Assembly: GCA_028532985.1 (NCBI GenBank)
Contig: JANCIK010000006.1
Location: 62,001-126,000, forward strand
DNA: 64,000 nt
Origin: Stropharia rugosoannulata
Taxonomy: Eukaryota; Basidiomycota; Agaricomycetes; Agaricales; Strophariaceae
Reading direction: 5' to 3'
Both the position numbers and the translations under genes were made by a program. The notes under the pieces are model-generated. The model did no database searches and was not told where the DNA came from. It saw nothing but the letters and a program-made list of their open reading frames with translations. Positions within the stretch are counted from its first letter, which is position 1. Each line of letters begins with the position of its first letter. Positions 22,501-34,207 of the stretch are shown here, in pieces.

Positions 22501-23465
22501 CCACGCTATATGATCATGATACTCAAATGATACTATTACTAGATACTGCTATATCAAGTTATATATAGCAGGTCCCCGATTTGCTGATGCAGAGGTGAAT
22601 ATTTTTCAGGAAGAAGGATTGAGGTTGCCAAATGGGTGAAACCATAGTAACAATCACTCATCTCTCCAATTTACAACTGACTCAAAAAGATATTTACAGT
22701 ATACTGAGCCATTGCCTCTACAGAGGTCATGGAATTGTTTTTTTTTGTAATAAATTGATATCTTTGGCGGATAATGCGCCATAAATGTAGCACACATGGT
22801 CGCTGCAGCATTCCAAGTTTAACTTAACTGGCTACTATATAAAAGGACATTTAACTTCTCTGTTGCTACAGCCTATGTCTTAGAGTTGGTCTATGCACCA
22901 AAAACTTGTGGAGAGAGATGCCCACTTGAATAAATGTTTTTTTCTAAAACTGAAACAGTCCGGACTCCAAGGAACTAACATCACCATATGATGTGATATT
23001 GGCCTTCTAGCCTATTTGTTGCCTCTACTGTATCACCACTCTACATATGAACTGAGAATCATTTATCTGAAGTTAAACAAGTTTCAGGATGTTCAATTAC
23101 ATGTACAAAGCGTCTTTTTCCAAGTCAAGTCATGTGAAATGGCAATTATTTGTAGGACTCCTTTTCCATTGTCATTCAAAGTATATCACTTTCACTTTCT
23201 GGCCTAACTCAATGACCGAGATATGGTGGTCTTTTATGCACATTACACGGTAAATAGACCTTAAAAAAAAGCTTCTCTTTATTAATGGTCATCTCGTTGT
23301 TATGAGAAGCCATCACTTGAGCATCTGTTTCATGATCATCAATTATTTTCTGTCTAGGTAGCGTCAAGCTTGCTAGTTACTAATCAGCCTTCTCAGCCTT
23401 CTCCATATAAGAGAGAAAGATTATAGTTGGAGGTATTTACCTCATAAATCCCTTTAACACGCACA
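22501..23465. other. Upstream spacer of the 7-TM gene
   Basis: AT-rich, apparently single-copy in the window. It contains TATATAAAAGG at about 22837 but no gene I can assemble downstream of it. Confidence 0.35.
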
Positions 23466-24744
23466 ATGTCTTCAAGCGACGAAGGCACACCATCAACTAG
23501 GGTTTTGCAAGCGCTTGTTAGTGATAAAATAAATGCCAGTATGGCGTTCAACTTCATTATGGGTAGCCTGAGTATGCTAGTATGAACCATGATTGACGTT
23601 AACAAAGATACTTCCCAGGAATATACACGACAATTTACGTCGCCACTATATATTTATACTGTATGTATGCATAACCTATGCTCACTACCCATATTATAAC
23701 ATTACATACAGCCACCCAAAAAAAAGACAGAAATATTATGATCACTGCAAGCTTGTCAGCTCTTTATGCAGTGACATTCGCAAATTTTTGCATACAATGG
23801 ATTTTCACAAAACAAGCAATTGTAAATAGCGGTGATACCTTGCTGTCTGTGTTTATATTCGTAGAAACCGGAGACAGTGATCTCGACATTGCTGGTGCCA
23901 CTCTCCAATATCTCGGGTACATATTGGCTGATGGCCTTCTGGTAAGCCCATCTTCATTTCATTTGATTATGTGGCATATCTCAGTAAAATTACCCCTAGT
24001 TATGGCGATGTTACCACATGGTAAATGGATCAGTTCGGTGGATGGTATTCCCCTTCTTTTTCTACATATGTGAGATAGGTGAAGTCATGTATCTTCAAAT
24101 CTGTCCTATCCTTGCTCATAAAGTGACAGGTTTATGTGGAGGTACTTTGGCATTGGGTAGCATCTACCAACTAAATAAATCAGAAAGCACAATCCGCATT
24201 GGCACTCAAGCAAACATTGTCGGTGGAGTGCTTGGCCTCATGACTTCAATAACCAGTCTATCCGCGACATACATAATTTGCCAGAAGATCTTGACATCTG
24301 TTGACAGAAACGTTCCTCTGCAAAACGTAGCTCGTTACAAACACATAATACGGATATTGGTTGAATCCTCGATGATTTACTCAATTACCGTCTTACTTTT
24401 TGCTGTATCTGGAGTTGTATTTATATTTCCTAACCATTTAGATGCCATTACTGTCTATGGACTAAACACTTACGGTACCGTGCTGAATATACTCATAACG
24501 GTAATTTTAATCTTCAGTTTCACCTCTTATAGCTGATTTCAACCTGATGCAGGGAATTGCACCAACTCTAATGGTAGCTCAAGTCACCATTTTGCCATCC
24601 AAACCACCAGCCACAGAGCCATTGAGTCAACATATCTCTTCGCTCGACTTTGGCGGTGCTGTTAGATCAGAAATTTCCCAGGGTGGCTCCGAACAATGCT
24701 CCCCTTCCGACGGCATATTGCAGGCTGGTAAGGAGGTCGTATAA
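23466..24744 (+). CDS. Seven-transmembrane protein of an Agaricomycete family, 336 aa
   Basis: Six exons with GT-AG introns of 51-58 nt and consistent phases: 23466-23562, 23619-23660, 23712-23941, 24000-24078, 24130-24500, 24553-24744. The product has about seven hydrophobic segments. Landmarks: GIYTTIYVATIYLY (first membrane span), SALYAVTF, YILADGLL then WRCYHM, RILVESSMIYSI before the sixth span, and ITGIAPTLMVAQVT after the seventh, followed by a hydrophilic tail. These match the many plasma-membrane 7-TM proteins of unknown ligand in mushroom genomes (W-R-C-W/Y and E-S-x-x-Y-S/T motifs, APTL-x-x-x-R/Q). Length is normal for that family (about 320-360). The fourth intron (24079-24129) is 51 nt without a stop, so retention would keep the frame. 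It appears intact and is the best ordinary gene in the window. Confidence 0.85.
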
Positions 24745-25209
24745 GAAATAGTATATCGTGATTAGACCGATGACCTCTATGAACCTCGATAGAGGGACCG
24801 GACTTTCTCGCAAAGATCTGACGTGCCATCCTGTTTCCCACGCTTTACGGCTGATTTTGAACGGCCCCAAAGTCCAAGATTACGTTTATGCTTACGTGAT
24901 CTGACCGCCCTTGGTCGTCCTTTCTCCCTTAACCACTTTATAGTATATTTGAAGCCACAGAAAAATGTATTTTACTAAATATTCTATATATTAACAACTT
25001 TTCCCCCTTTTTTTTTTATAAATACAAAGCCCTACTATGCGCCAGAATGAGTTAGGCAGAGTGTTTAGAATGGTTTTCATAATTACAATTTGCTTGGGGA
25101 GCACATAAGTAGCAATAGAACCTTTAAGCATACTACATTGTATGATATTAGACTTAAAATTAAAGCACAGTAAGCAATTTCAATTGTTTTATGTCCTGAA
25201 GCGCGAAGC
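24745..25209. other. Intergenic, AT-rich
   Basis: Contains a T-run near 25010 and no supported gene. Confidence 0.4.
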
Positions 25210-27622
25210 TGCAGGCGCGTCGTTCTCAGTAATGTGACCTGATTTGCTTCGAAATCCGTCCCAAAGTGTGGGAAAGTGGATGGCACGTCGTAATGGGGAC
25301 GTGCACGGGGGTAAACTGGTGAGAGAAAAGCACAGAAAGCCGTAATACAGAAAGACATGGGCGCTTACAGGTCATACCACAAGTAAATGATGAGCACCGC
25401 GCCAGGGACACATACAGTACACAGCTAGCTTGAGGTTGAGGTCGCGCGGAGGGCCTACTAAGGATAAGATCGGTACAACAGATAAATGGAGCGATGAGCG
25501 CGGACGTAAGTGGATGAAGGTACAGTTTTGGAAAGGACAGGTATGAGCAGACAAATGTACATAGCGGCACGGCGCTGACAACCGGCGCGCAGATGGGACA
25601 GTACATGGCACCAGTTTTTAGCACTGGAAGCCAAGTGGAGAGAAAGGAGGCAGGATGAATGTGTAAGGTAGGTGAAACGATGGCGGACCCAACAAACCTA
25701 GACGCATGAAGTACAAATGTTCCACGTGAGCGCCGTGCTACGATCAGATGTTAACTGCTGAGTGACAAACTCAAACATATGTAAGGAGTGGCTCAAGAGC
25801 AAAGCAAGCCCGAACATTATCTAGCGCCAGAAAATCATGACATAAGAAGCGACGAGGAAGCAGAAGGCGCGCATACACATGGATGCCATATTGCCCCCAG
25901 CGTGGCAGATGGAACTTGGGGTCGCGATCGACCAACCATGGGTCAGAAAAGCGGATAAGACAGTGCTGCAAGCCGTATGAGGAGTATGAAGTTCATATAA
26001 CGCTTGTGCAGTAAAACTTTGTGCACTGAGCTTGGGCCTGAAAGGTGCTATTATGAATGATTAGTGAACGAGAGGGAGGGTATATGTCTTGAGGAAAAGA
26101 AATTGCACAGTGTCACCAGAGATAAGGGAGTGGCCGTATTCCCGCGAGGCCGCGCGGGCCACAATGTTACGGACATGCAAATGCTGAAGCGGGGAGAGTG
26201 GCCACGGATTGCTGTGAAAGCGAGGGGCTGGAGAATGAAGGTGTTAGGTGAGTGGCGTACGCTGGACGGAATAACAGTCTCGTACCGAAGAGGAAAGGCA
26301 ATAAAGATAGGATCTGAGGAAGGGGAGCGGTGACGACTGTACCAAAAGACAAAGTCCATGCGCATAATGTGGAGCCAGTTTGGAGCGCATCGGAGGGGAG
26401 GGGCGGAGGCATACGCCAGAAGTGGACTGTGCAAGAGGTCGGACAAGAAGGCTGAAGTGGAGATAATGCTTGTACACAGTGAAACCTCGCGCGAGCCTAC
26501 ACATATATAGTCAAACGCGGAGGGCTGCTATGAACTGCAAAGCGGTATGGATGCAGCGAAGGGGAGTAGGGCGTGTAGGAGGGCGTTAGGCTGAGCGACG
26601 ACCTGATACCAAAGTGAAAGCACGGCTGCGGACGGGTCCAACGAGAAGTGGACTGATCAAGTGGCCGGGACCAACGAAGAGAAGTGGTCATCATGCATCA
26701 TGCATCAAGCAGCACTACCACACGTGCATACAGACTTGAGCTTATGTCACGGCGCTTGGGGCAGGGCGACATCGGGAACGAGGGAAAACGCACGACAGCA
26801 ATACACATAACTTGCATTGGTGTGGAGAGCTGAAAGTGGACGGAGTAGCAGAAAGGTCAAGAGCAAGTATGATTCAGGGACATGAAGTTTACGGGTATTG
26901 AGTCCCGAACACCCGGGCGTCTTGACCTAGATACGAGTACAGCCAACATGGGAGTCCGTGACGGAGACGCTGAACGTGCGCGTGAGCGGCTAGTAGGTTA
27001 ACGGCGGGGTGTGCAGAATGCCGGTATATGTACAGCGCTGATTGACGATATAGATATAGCAGTTTCTCCGGGCAGCAGCAAGAACGGGAAACAGTCTTCG
27101 CAAGACGGAGAAGTTGGAGGCTGGAGCATGAAGGAAAGGCTGCAGACCAAGTCGAGTCCACTCACCACAACTGATAAAAGTCCCATCTATTCCTGTCCTC
27201 ATCTGCGACCTTGATAAGTGCAATGTGAAGTACAAGTAACCCACAAAACCAAATTCGTCGCGTTGAGCGACACCGGCATGTCCCGGTAGGTCCCGGTCCC
27301 GGCATCACGCCGATCATGACGGCATCCCCATTCCGTGTTGGCCACAATGCACCATCACCCACAATGCGCTGCGAGAAAAACCGGATTTCTTTCGTTTCAA
27401 ACCACCCAACATCTGTCAAAGTGTATACTGCCAAGTGAATCTATACATGTGCGCCTAGTAAAGTCAGCCGCGAATTCCTAAAAGTAGGTACTGGCAGTGT
27501 TAACTCAACGGTAATGATCGCGGCCTCGCAGTTCTCAGAATGAATCAACGCGCGCGCTGCTCACAAGCCAGCGCCCATCTCCGAGCTCTCCACCACTCTC
27601 AATTATCAATGGACTTGACCTG
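25210..27622 (+). repeat. R1 large noncoding repeat, forward, ending at SP1 copy b
   Basis: Matches 51.8-54.4 kb nearly end to end, with the same order of modules: GGTGGCCACGG...GGGGCTGG (about 26.2 kb), ACAGTCTCGTACCGAAG (about 26.27 kb), a second such module (about 26.6 kb), the R2 core (27235-27420), then the SP1 promoter. No stable coding frame. Confidence 0.6.
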
Positions 27623-27630
27623 TATATAAA
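27623..27630 (+). promoter_or_regulatory. TATA box of SP1 copy b
   Basis: TATATAAA, 69 bp upstream of the ATG at 27692; conserved with the other two SP1 copies. Confidence 0.5.
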
Positions 27631-27691
27631 GAGAATATACCTAAAAACACCGTCCAGTACACCGATTTCATCCATCGTCACATTCCCAATC

Positions 27692-27977
27692 ATGCTCGCC
27701 TTCAAAACCCTCCTCTCCACCGCTCTCGCCATCCTCAGTAGGTGTACTACAGTCTCCTCATTCTATGCTCTTATTCTTTGTTCAAGTGGCGACCTCGGTG
27801 GTCACCGCCGCTCCACAGGGAGGCACATTTTTATGCCCTAATCCTGTAAGCACCGACCTTTCCTACACCAAATCACACAAGTCTGAAGTGAGCTATTCGA
27901 AAGGCTCTACCATGCAACGGCGGCTCGGGAGGGCACCTGGGTTAGGCCGTCCGCTAAGCCTACCACTAGTGTGTTAG
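27692..27977 (+). CDS. Small secreted peptide, 66 aa (SP1 family, copy b)
   Basis: Exons 27692-27737, 27787-27845 and 27882-27977, with introns at the same positions and phases as in the copies at 2133 and 54496. Signal peptide MLAFKTLLSTALAIL plus a Thr/Val/Ala stretch; the mature start is near AAPQGG, then a Cys (TFLCPNP). Unlike the 44-aa copies, the third exon stays open past the TAA present in them and adds a basic tail (MQRRLGRAPG...) with a final Cys. It is therefore the longest family member; the shorter ones could be truncated versions or this one an extension. Function unknown. Confidence 0.5.
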
Positions 27978-28099
27978 TACTGAGAATGAGGATAATGCAC
28001 ACATGCAATATATCCCAAGTTGTTACTAAAACACACGTTATGTCAACTCAAATCGCAGCACCTTACCAACACAATTTCACATCAGAAATCTGGCTAGAC

Positions 28100-29106
28100 G
28101 CGTGTATAATCACTGTTAGCACAGGTCATATCACTCTCTGGTAGATAAATATCACTGCAGATGAGTATCCATGTCTGCCGCTAACCATGCATACGGGGCA
28201 ACGGTGGCACAGGACAAGCTAGACCTTCTACAAAGAATGATGATTGTATCTCTGACTACCTTCAGACTCACCACCCAAAAAGAGCTGCGGCTATGTACTC
28301 AATTGTTGCAGCCAAATTCACTTCGGCCGTAGTCCGTAAGTAAGTACAGACGGTTAGTAACCTATGTTACTATAAATAGTAGATCCGCATTTCAAGGATT
28401 GGCGGTTCCATCTCAGTGATTTTATATCTTCGGAGCATTGGGCTATACCCCTGAAAATAGTAAACACGTATCACTCCTTACCCATGGCATATTCCGCGTT
28501 GTTCTGCAATTAATGATATTCATCAACTCTTTGTCAGCAATACCATTCACCACAAGAAGTCGAGAAGTAATAGTAATTCGAGAATTAAAAGCTACACTAG
28601 TTCGCTTCTTTACGCCTAGGTGACACCGTCAGATCTTACGTTTACCACGGATACCCAAAGACCGTATACGAAGAGTCAAGAACAAAACCGGCGATATGTC
28701 CGGATCAAGTAACATACTTTCTATAATTACTCACAAACTTGTCATCAAATGCCGAAGGCTCTCTGGGTCAAACAGGAGGCGCAGCTAATCAGACTTGGAA
28801 ATCCATCCAGAAATTGGCACATACATGATTATTATCCATAAAAATTCTCGGTTCTCGTCTCTCATACGCGTTCTACCTAGTAAACCGCGTGCTACACATA
28901 GGTATGCGTGGTATCTGAAATCGTTCTATCTCCATGGTACAGCCCAAAATTCAATGTTGTTTATACCAAACAAAGTGTGGTATAAAAACTCGATAGCAGA
29001 GACTAAAGATTCTGCAGCCAGGCGCTCCCACCCACCTCTACACTCTCAAATCCTAAGGGCCGGTCCCTTTCTATAGCAAACAAACTCTCTATCTTTTCGC
29101 TCCTAA
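28100..29106 (+). repeat. Duplicated upstream region of the GEGAYLT family (copy 2)
   Basis: Direct duplicate of 18.54-19.51 kb, including the TATAAAAA box at 28981-28988 and the leader motif GGGCCGGTCCCTT. It joins SP1 copy b to the next secreted gene. Confidence 0.7.
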
Positions 29107-29798
29107 ATGATGTCCAAACTACTCTTACTATATGCCTGCCTCGTCGGATTCACGAGCATGGTCTCCGCACTCCCTCTCACTCGAGACATCGCAGTACTGG
29201 ACCGGCGCATGCCCCAACGCATGATAATAGGCTTCCGTGCAGTCCGCAAAGTGCGTAGTATATCCCCCACGTCAATATAAATCAAGCTCACCACACCACC
29301 CACCCCGTCCAGGAAATTGCCGAGGAATACAACAAAGCAGGCACACTAACCAACGTCCTAGCAAGCGGTATCCAAACCGGGGAAGGCGCATACCTCACCG
29401 CATCGCCAGGCGAATACGTCGGCGTCCCCCCGACGTACTGGCACTGCGTAGTGTACGCAGACCCAGCGATAATCGAGAACACGCACAAGCTCTGGATCCC
29501 TGAACATAACGCCCAGAAGCACCCGCTCTTTTTCAAGGCGAATGAGAAAGAACTGCGCGCGTATATCTTGGCGCACCATATGCAACCAGACGAGGCACTT
29601 CTGTTTTCGTGGATCGAGGGGCACAAACCGCCTGTCCGCCAGATGCTCATCCCGCCTATTTACCTGCTTGGAAATAATGGCCATCGGTCGTTGGGGATCT
29701 CAGTGAAATGTGTTCCCCCCGAGGAAGCGAAGGTTCTACCTGCTATCTCGGCGCCCTGGAGTTTATGGAAGGTTCCTGGGTTTGAGCAGTTGAAATAG
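29107..29798 (+). CDS. Secreted GEGAYLT-family protein, 209 aa (possible ADP-ribosyltransferase fold), copy 2
   Basis: Exon 1 is 29107-29250, intron 29251-29312, exon 2 29313-29798. Very close to the protein at 19511: same signal peptide, a dibasic site (LDRR) and GEGAYLT motif. Differences include LAHHMQPDE for EAHHMHPDE, and the C-terminus runs three residues longer (EQLK). The intron sequence is also nearly identical, so the duplication is recent. Same functional hypothesis and same uncertainty as the 19.5-kb copy. Confidence 0.75.
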
Positions 29799-30557
29799 TA
29801 TTAGTTAGATGCTGCTATATAATTGAGAACTATAGAATGGTTTCTAAAGCGTAAATACCCCATGTGAGGAGCATTTTCTTGACTGTCTCTTATCCGTTGA
29901 TTTGCATTTGCGTACTTTTACAAATGAGTTACAGTCGAAATCCTTAATGACCATCACCGACATAACCCATAGAAAAATTTGTCGACCGAGTCGGTTTGCG
30001 GGGATTTGCGACCCATAACCCATAGCATTTTTCGGCCAAATATGGGTGTTGCTGCTGCCCAAATGTGGGCCGACCTGACAAAATTGTCGCCCCTATGGAC
30101 AGAAACCTTAGGATCTACTAAATACACTCACAATATTTTTCTCCAATGTCTCTTAAGCGTATTGATGCCCCTAAAAAAGGCCCCAAACCGTCCTTTCTTA
30201 TGCGAATAATAGAATTAAAACTCCGAGTCATTGTCCGACTTGCATGCGGCGGCTCGACAAAGATGTAGTCAATAAGTGATCTATCTTCATCATTGTATGA
30301 ATACTGGAGATAATTTTGCCTAGTAATATTGCGATATAGGAACTAGAGGCGTTTGGAACGAGATTACTGGAGTTGGCGGATGATAAATGTTATAATCTAT
30401 TTTTATCACACCCCTCGCAACCCATGACCTCTATCTGATTCCAAAGGTATATTTAATACTTTCGTAGATGACGTGGCCTCCTGCTCCTCGACGTTCGATC
30501 GATTATTGATTTTCCAGATGTCTTTGTGAGTGCTTTCCATCTCTCAAGTCCCATACC
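29799..30557. other. Intergenic with ACCCATAACCC-type words
   Basis: Two copies of CATAACCCATAG (about 29.96 and 30.02 kb) and a further related word near 30.42 kb suggest a decayed short repeat. No gene. Confidence 0.35.
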
Positions 30558-31253
30558 ATGTGTAGCGCTTACAAACCGCTCAGTGGGATCCAACTCACGA
30601 CGGCCTTGGCACGTGCTATATTGCTCATGACCATGATATTTATCATCTCAACAACGGAAGTCCTCATACGGATGGCCTATGCAGTTTTTAGCCTGCTGTT
30701 GTTCCCGCTTACCGTCAACACCCCTCTGTGTGCAGATTTTCTTTTGATGGGAACTCGTCCAGAAATTTCAGAAAGTACTGGAACATATATCGACCAACAA
30801 GTACAGGGTATCACCGACACAGAGTTAAACGGCGAACCTGATCCTGGAAGTACCTCACAACCTTTCCCCACTCATCGCTATGTGGAACCAGAAACCTCTT
30901 CATCGTCTACTGCCTATAACTATGAGTCAACTGGCGACATAGCACAGGACATCCGGGAAAGAGCCAACTCCTTGTACAGCACTGTATCATTCCTCTTCGA
31001 TATTGCGGATATAATATCAGCAGCAGGCACTTTAGGAGATGAGCTGATGTCAATATCCCCAAACATCGGCGACAGTAACACACACATAAACGGAATATCC
31101 GAGCCTCATTTCGATGCAGAGCCTTCATGGAGCACTGATAGTGAAAGATTTATTAGTGATAGTCCTGAAGACACGGGTGATATAACTCTTCATCGTGCCA
31201 AATTAACCAATTTGCCTGCATCGTTAACACAGACCCCGACATATAGCTGGTGA
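30558..31253 (+). CDS. Unrecognised protein with N-terminal membrane segments, 231 aa
   Basis: Uninterrupted frame with two hydrophobic segments near the N-terminus (about 13-35 and 38-58) and a long hydrophilic, Ser/Thr/Asp/Glu-rich remainder. It has no tandem repeat or known motif. It is single copy in the window and convergent with the gene at 31415-32049. The length of the frame in a normal-composition region argues for a real gene; the start codon is simply the first ATG. It could be a membrane-anchored protein with a disordered tail. No function assigned. Confidence 0.55.
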   Translation: MCSAYKPLSGIQLTTALARAILLMTMIFIISTTEVLIRMAYAVFSLLLFPLTVNTPLCADFLLMGTRPEISESTGTYIDQQVQGITDTELNGEPDPGSTSQPFPTHRYVEPETSSSSTAYNYESTGDIAQDIRERANSLYSTVSFLFDIADIISAAGTLGDELMSISPNIGDSNTHINGISEPHFDAEPSWSTDSERFISDSPEDTGDITLHRAKLTNLPASLTQTPTYSW

Positions 31254-31414
31254 GATGGACAAATTGAAAATGATACATGGAGTTAAGGCGCAAAAAAGAA
31301 AGCTAGGCATACATATAATACGTGTAGGGGCCGAGTAGTGCAATGGGCTTGATTTGACCGAAAAGATAGATATATAATTAGGGACGATAGATAATAGCAC
31401 AAAGCTATAATACT

Positions 31415-32049
31415 TTACAGTCCGTTCTCTTCAACGCGCTTAGAAAAGAAAATCCGCTTGTCAAACGGACGCATATCCTCTAACATATCTCTCCACCGGT
31501 CCGGCCACGCATCTGCAGATGGGTATGGTGACCTATCGAAGATCAACCGCAGGGCACAGCGCATGTTCCTACAAGGATCGTTCGCACCCAGATCAGGAGG
31601 AGTAAAGATTCCTTTTTGAATCATGACAGTATATTCCTGGGGTTCGAAGGCCATGTCCAGAAGCGGGTTGACGTATGCACCGCTCGTAAGTTGATCCAAC
31701 GGCGTCTCGTTTCTTGTAATCGCCATCTTGATTACGAACACTGCAACCGTCTCTGCCACAGTGGTACCATAGACTATGCGATCAAGAGCAGAAGCGACGT
31801 CTATCGGCCTCTCAATGCCTGATTCCATAAGTTCCCAAGTAAAATTCGCAGCTATGCAGATGTTATATTCTGCTCGAGAGACTATCTGTATAAGCCGTTA
31901 AGCCAAGTTGTGCTGTAGTACAAATGATGAAGTACCTCTCCAGTGCCGTTTGGCTTGAACATAATGACGCTACCGTCATATGTATCTGCGCACCACGACT
32001 TACAACAGAGTAAGTTCTCAGTAGTTTGAGGAACAACGCTCGAAGTCAT
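31415..32049 (-). CDS. Unrecognised protein, 194 aa
   Basis: Two exons: 31936-32049 (38 codons) and 31415-31885, with a 50-nt GT-AG intron in phase 0. The join yields a smooth sequence in which the first exon's DGSVIMFKPNGTGE runs into IVSRAEYNICIAANFTWEL, a beta-rich pattern reminiscent of small fungal proteins with lipocalin-like beginnings. The C-terminus is charged (ending VEENGL). No signal peptide or membrane segment, so probably intracellular. Single copy here. I recognise no family with certainty. Confidence 0.65.
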
Positions 32050-33069
32050 GATACAGGTTGTCGTTATTTTGAGGGCCTTTTTAACATATCTCTATGTATA
32101 TGTATCAAAATATGATGCAATTTCTCGAAAAGCAGTGTATATATGCATCTCATACGGCCTGATTAATGCAATTATAGGGGAATCAAAGCCATCCTTTCGT
32201 GCATAACTACACATCAAAACCAGATATCATCTGATGATGATGATGGAGTGCATTTCCAGTGTCATCCCAGAAATCATAGTCCAGCGGATCATTACGCTAT
32301 TTTCCAATGAAAGATACCCACATGAACGTGCACAGCTATTGTTACAATGAAATAGCAACACCCATCGATTATGTCAGTAATCCCAAAATCAATCAAAGTT
32401 CGATATCAGCGCTTTGGACGAGCGACCGCGCATTTGACCGAGTTCGCCGCCACGCTCGCTTCGCTGACAGAGCGTCCAGTCGTTATCAAAGGTAATGGGG
32501 AAATACTTCCCGTATCTGTTTGGACATGTGATACCCCTTGACGGAAAGGAGCCTAAAACACATCACGTCATATGCCCAACAAGTGCATCTCATACTATAA
32601 ATGGCACTTGCAGGTGCCTATATGCTTTAACCTTTGTTTTTTGTTATTTAACATCTACCAGCCATCGGTACTGCCAACTATCCGCACATGTGTACCAAAT
32701 TATTAGTATTATACACAAAAAATGTAACTAACAGGCTTTTCACACTTTATTCTGACATACTACAAAAAAGATCAACGAGTGGTATACTTGTAAAGTCCAT
32801 GAGAACAGTGATCTTACCAATCACTTTCTGGATCCGACCCCTCCTCCTTGTATGTGTGCACCACGCACATTGACGTGGTGGGACCTCTGAACATCAGATC
32901 GCAAATTTAGCCATAGAAACAGTGACAGAGATACCACCAGTATATAATCTGCATACTATCCACCACTGGCTCCTCAGCCAGGCGCTCCCACTCCCGTTCT
33001 CAATCCGCACTTCTTCAAGGGCCGGTCCCTTGCTGCAAACAACTACAAAATCTTATACTAAAACTTGCC
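32050..33069. other. Intergenic; promoter of the third GEGAYLT gene at its end
   Basis: Only the last about 150 bp are informative: TATATAAT at 32941-32948 and the leader motif GGGCCGGTCCCTT (about 33.02 kb) shared with the two paralogues. The rest shows nothing I can name. Confidence 0.4.
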
Positions 33070-33735
33070 ATGCACAACGTCATTCTTCTGTATGTGTTCT
33101 TCATTAGTATGCTGTGCATGGTTTTAGCACTACCTCTCGGAGGCGACATTGAAACGCTGGAGCGGAGACAGGCCCAGAATTTAATCATCGGATATCGTAC
33201 TGTATATCCAGTATGTGCCCCTCATACGAGTTTGGACTTGGCTAACAACATGTTTCAGAAACTTGCTGAGGAGTACAACAAGGCACATACTCTGACGAAC
33301 GTTAAAGCAGGCGGTGTTCAAATCGGGGAAGGTGCATACCTCACTGCAAAACCTGGTGAATGGTCCGGAGCACCAGCGAGTTACTGGCAATGCGTCGTGT
33401 TTGGCGATGCAGTTGCTTTGGGCAGCACTCATAAGCTATGGATTCCAGAGAAAGACAGCCATAACCGCCCATTATTCTTCAAGTCGAATGAAAACAACCT
33501 GCGCAATTATATTCAGGAGCACCATATGCATCCCGACGAGGCGCTTTTGTTTTCGTGGATTGACGGGCACCAGCCACCAGTGAGGCAGATGCTCATCCCA
33601 CCGACGTATCTTCAAGGAAATCGAGGACGACGGTCTTTGGGAATATCAGTCAAATGTTTCTCCCCTGACAAAAAAGGTAACCTACCCAAAATCTCAGCAC
33701 CGTGGAGCTCTTGGAACATTCCTGGGTACCAGTAG
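33070..33735 (+). CDS. Secreted GEGAYLT-family protein, 205 aa (possible ADP-ribosyltransferase fold), copy 3
   Basis: Exon 1 is 33070-33210, intron 33211-33258 (GTATGTGC...TTTCAG), exon 2 33259-33735. It is the divergent member: signal peptide MHNVILLYVFFISMLCMVLA, LERR at 30-33, GYRTV with R43, then EEYNKAH and GEGAYLT at 70-76. The C-terminal half keeps the HHMHPDEALLFSW and SLGISVKC blocks. The intron is 48 nt with no in-frame stop, so an unspliced message would encode 16 extra residues in the middle of the N-terminal region. Expected extracellular; enzyme activity unproven. Confidence 0.75.
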   Translation: MHNVILLYVFFISMLCMVLALPLGGDIETLERRQAQNLIIGYRTVYPVCAPHTSLDLANNMFQKLAEEYNKAHTLTNVKAGGVQIGEGAYLTAKPGEWSGAPASYWQCVVFGDAVALGSTHKLWIPEKDSHNRPLFFKSNENNLRNYIQEHHMHPDEALLFSWIDGHQPPVRQMLIPPTYLQGNRGRRSLGISVKCFSPDKKGNLPKISAPWSSWNIPGYQ

Positions 33736-34207
33736 TTGACATACAAGTTGAATACTATACTGAGTATACTAGAGAGCTCAGGGTTATAATCGTCCCATTG
33801 CTATTGAATAATATGTCATCCTTTCTGTATCTGTCGACGACAAGCAGGTCTCTTCTGACTTTGCATATAATGTGGGAGAATTTATCACATATGTAGATAA
33901 GCACGAGCCAGGTTGACTCTGAACATATTATATTAAACATGGATAAACACGAACAACTATACTATCACCCTTGCAATGGGCTTGTATTTACTTCACTCAT
34001 TGCGTAAATTTTCAATTTATTACAGCCTAGCTATCTTTGGGTCCCACTATTGTTCCTTACTGTATCTGATTGTAATCGCATGTACAACGGATCCGCCATT
34101 GTTCTTTCAAATTCAGCCTCTGTTTGACATTTTTGCACACAGCACTAACGCAATTTTACGGCTCTTAAAAAGACAAGGACCGGTAGATAAAACCTTACCA
34201 AGCAGAC
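33736..34207. other. Intergenic, nothing recognised
   Basis: AT-rich; short frames only. Confidence 0.35.

Noticed and set aside
23393..23605. Minus-strand candidate secreted protein starting MKLNAILAF with a possible second exon at 23209-23349
   Set aside because: It first looked attractive (signal-like start, a GT-AG intron), but the plus strand of the same bases holds the first exon of the 7-TM gene, whose six exons join in perfect phase. The minus frame is an antisense shadow.
30500..34000. Possible tRNA or rRNA genes
   Set aside because: No stretch showed the A/B-box and cloverleaf pattern of a tRNA, and nothing resembles rRNA; the same holds for the whole window.
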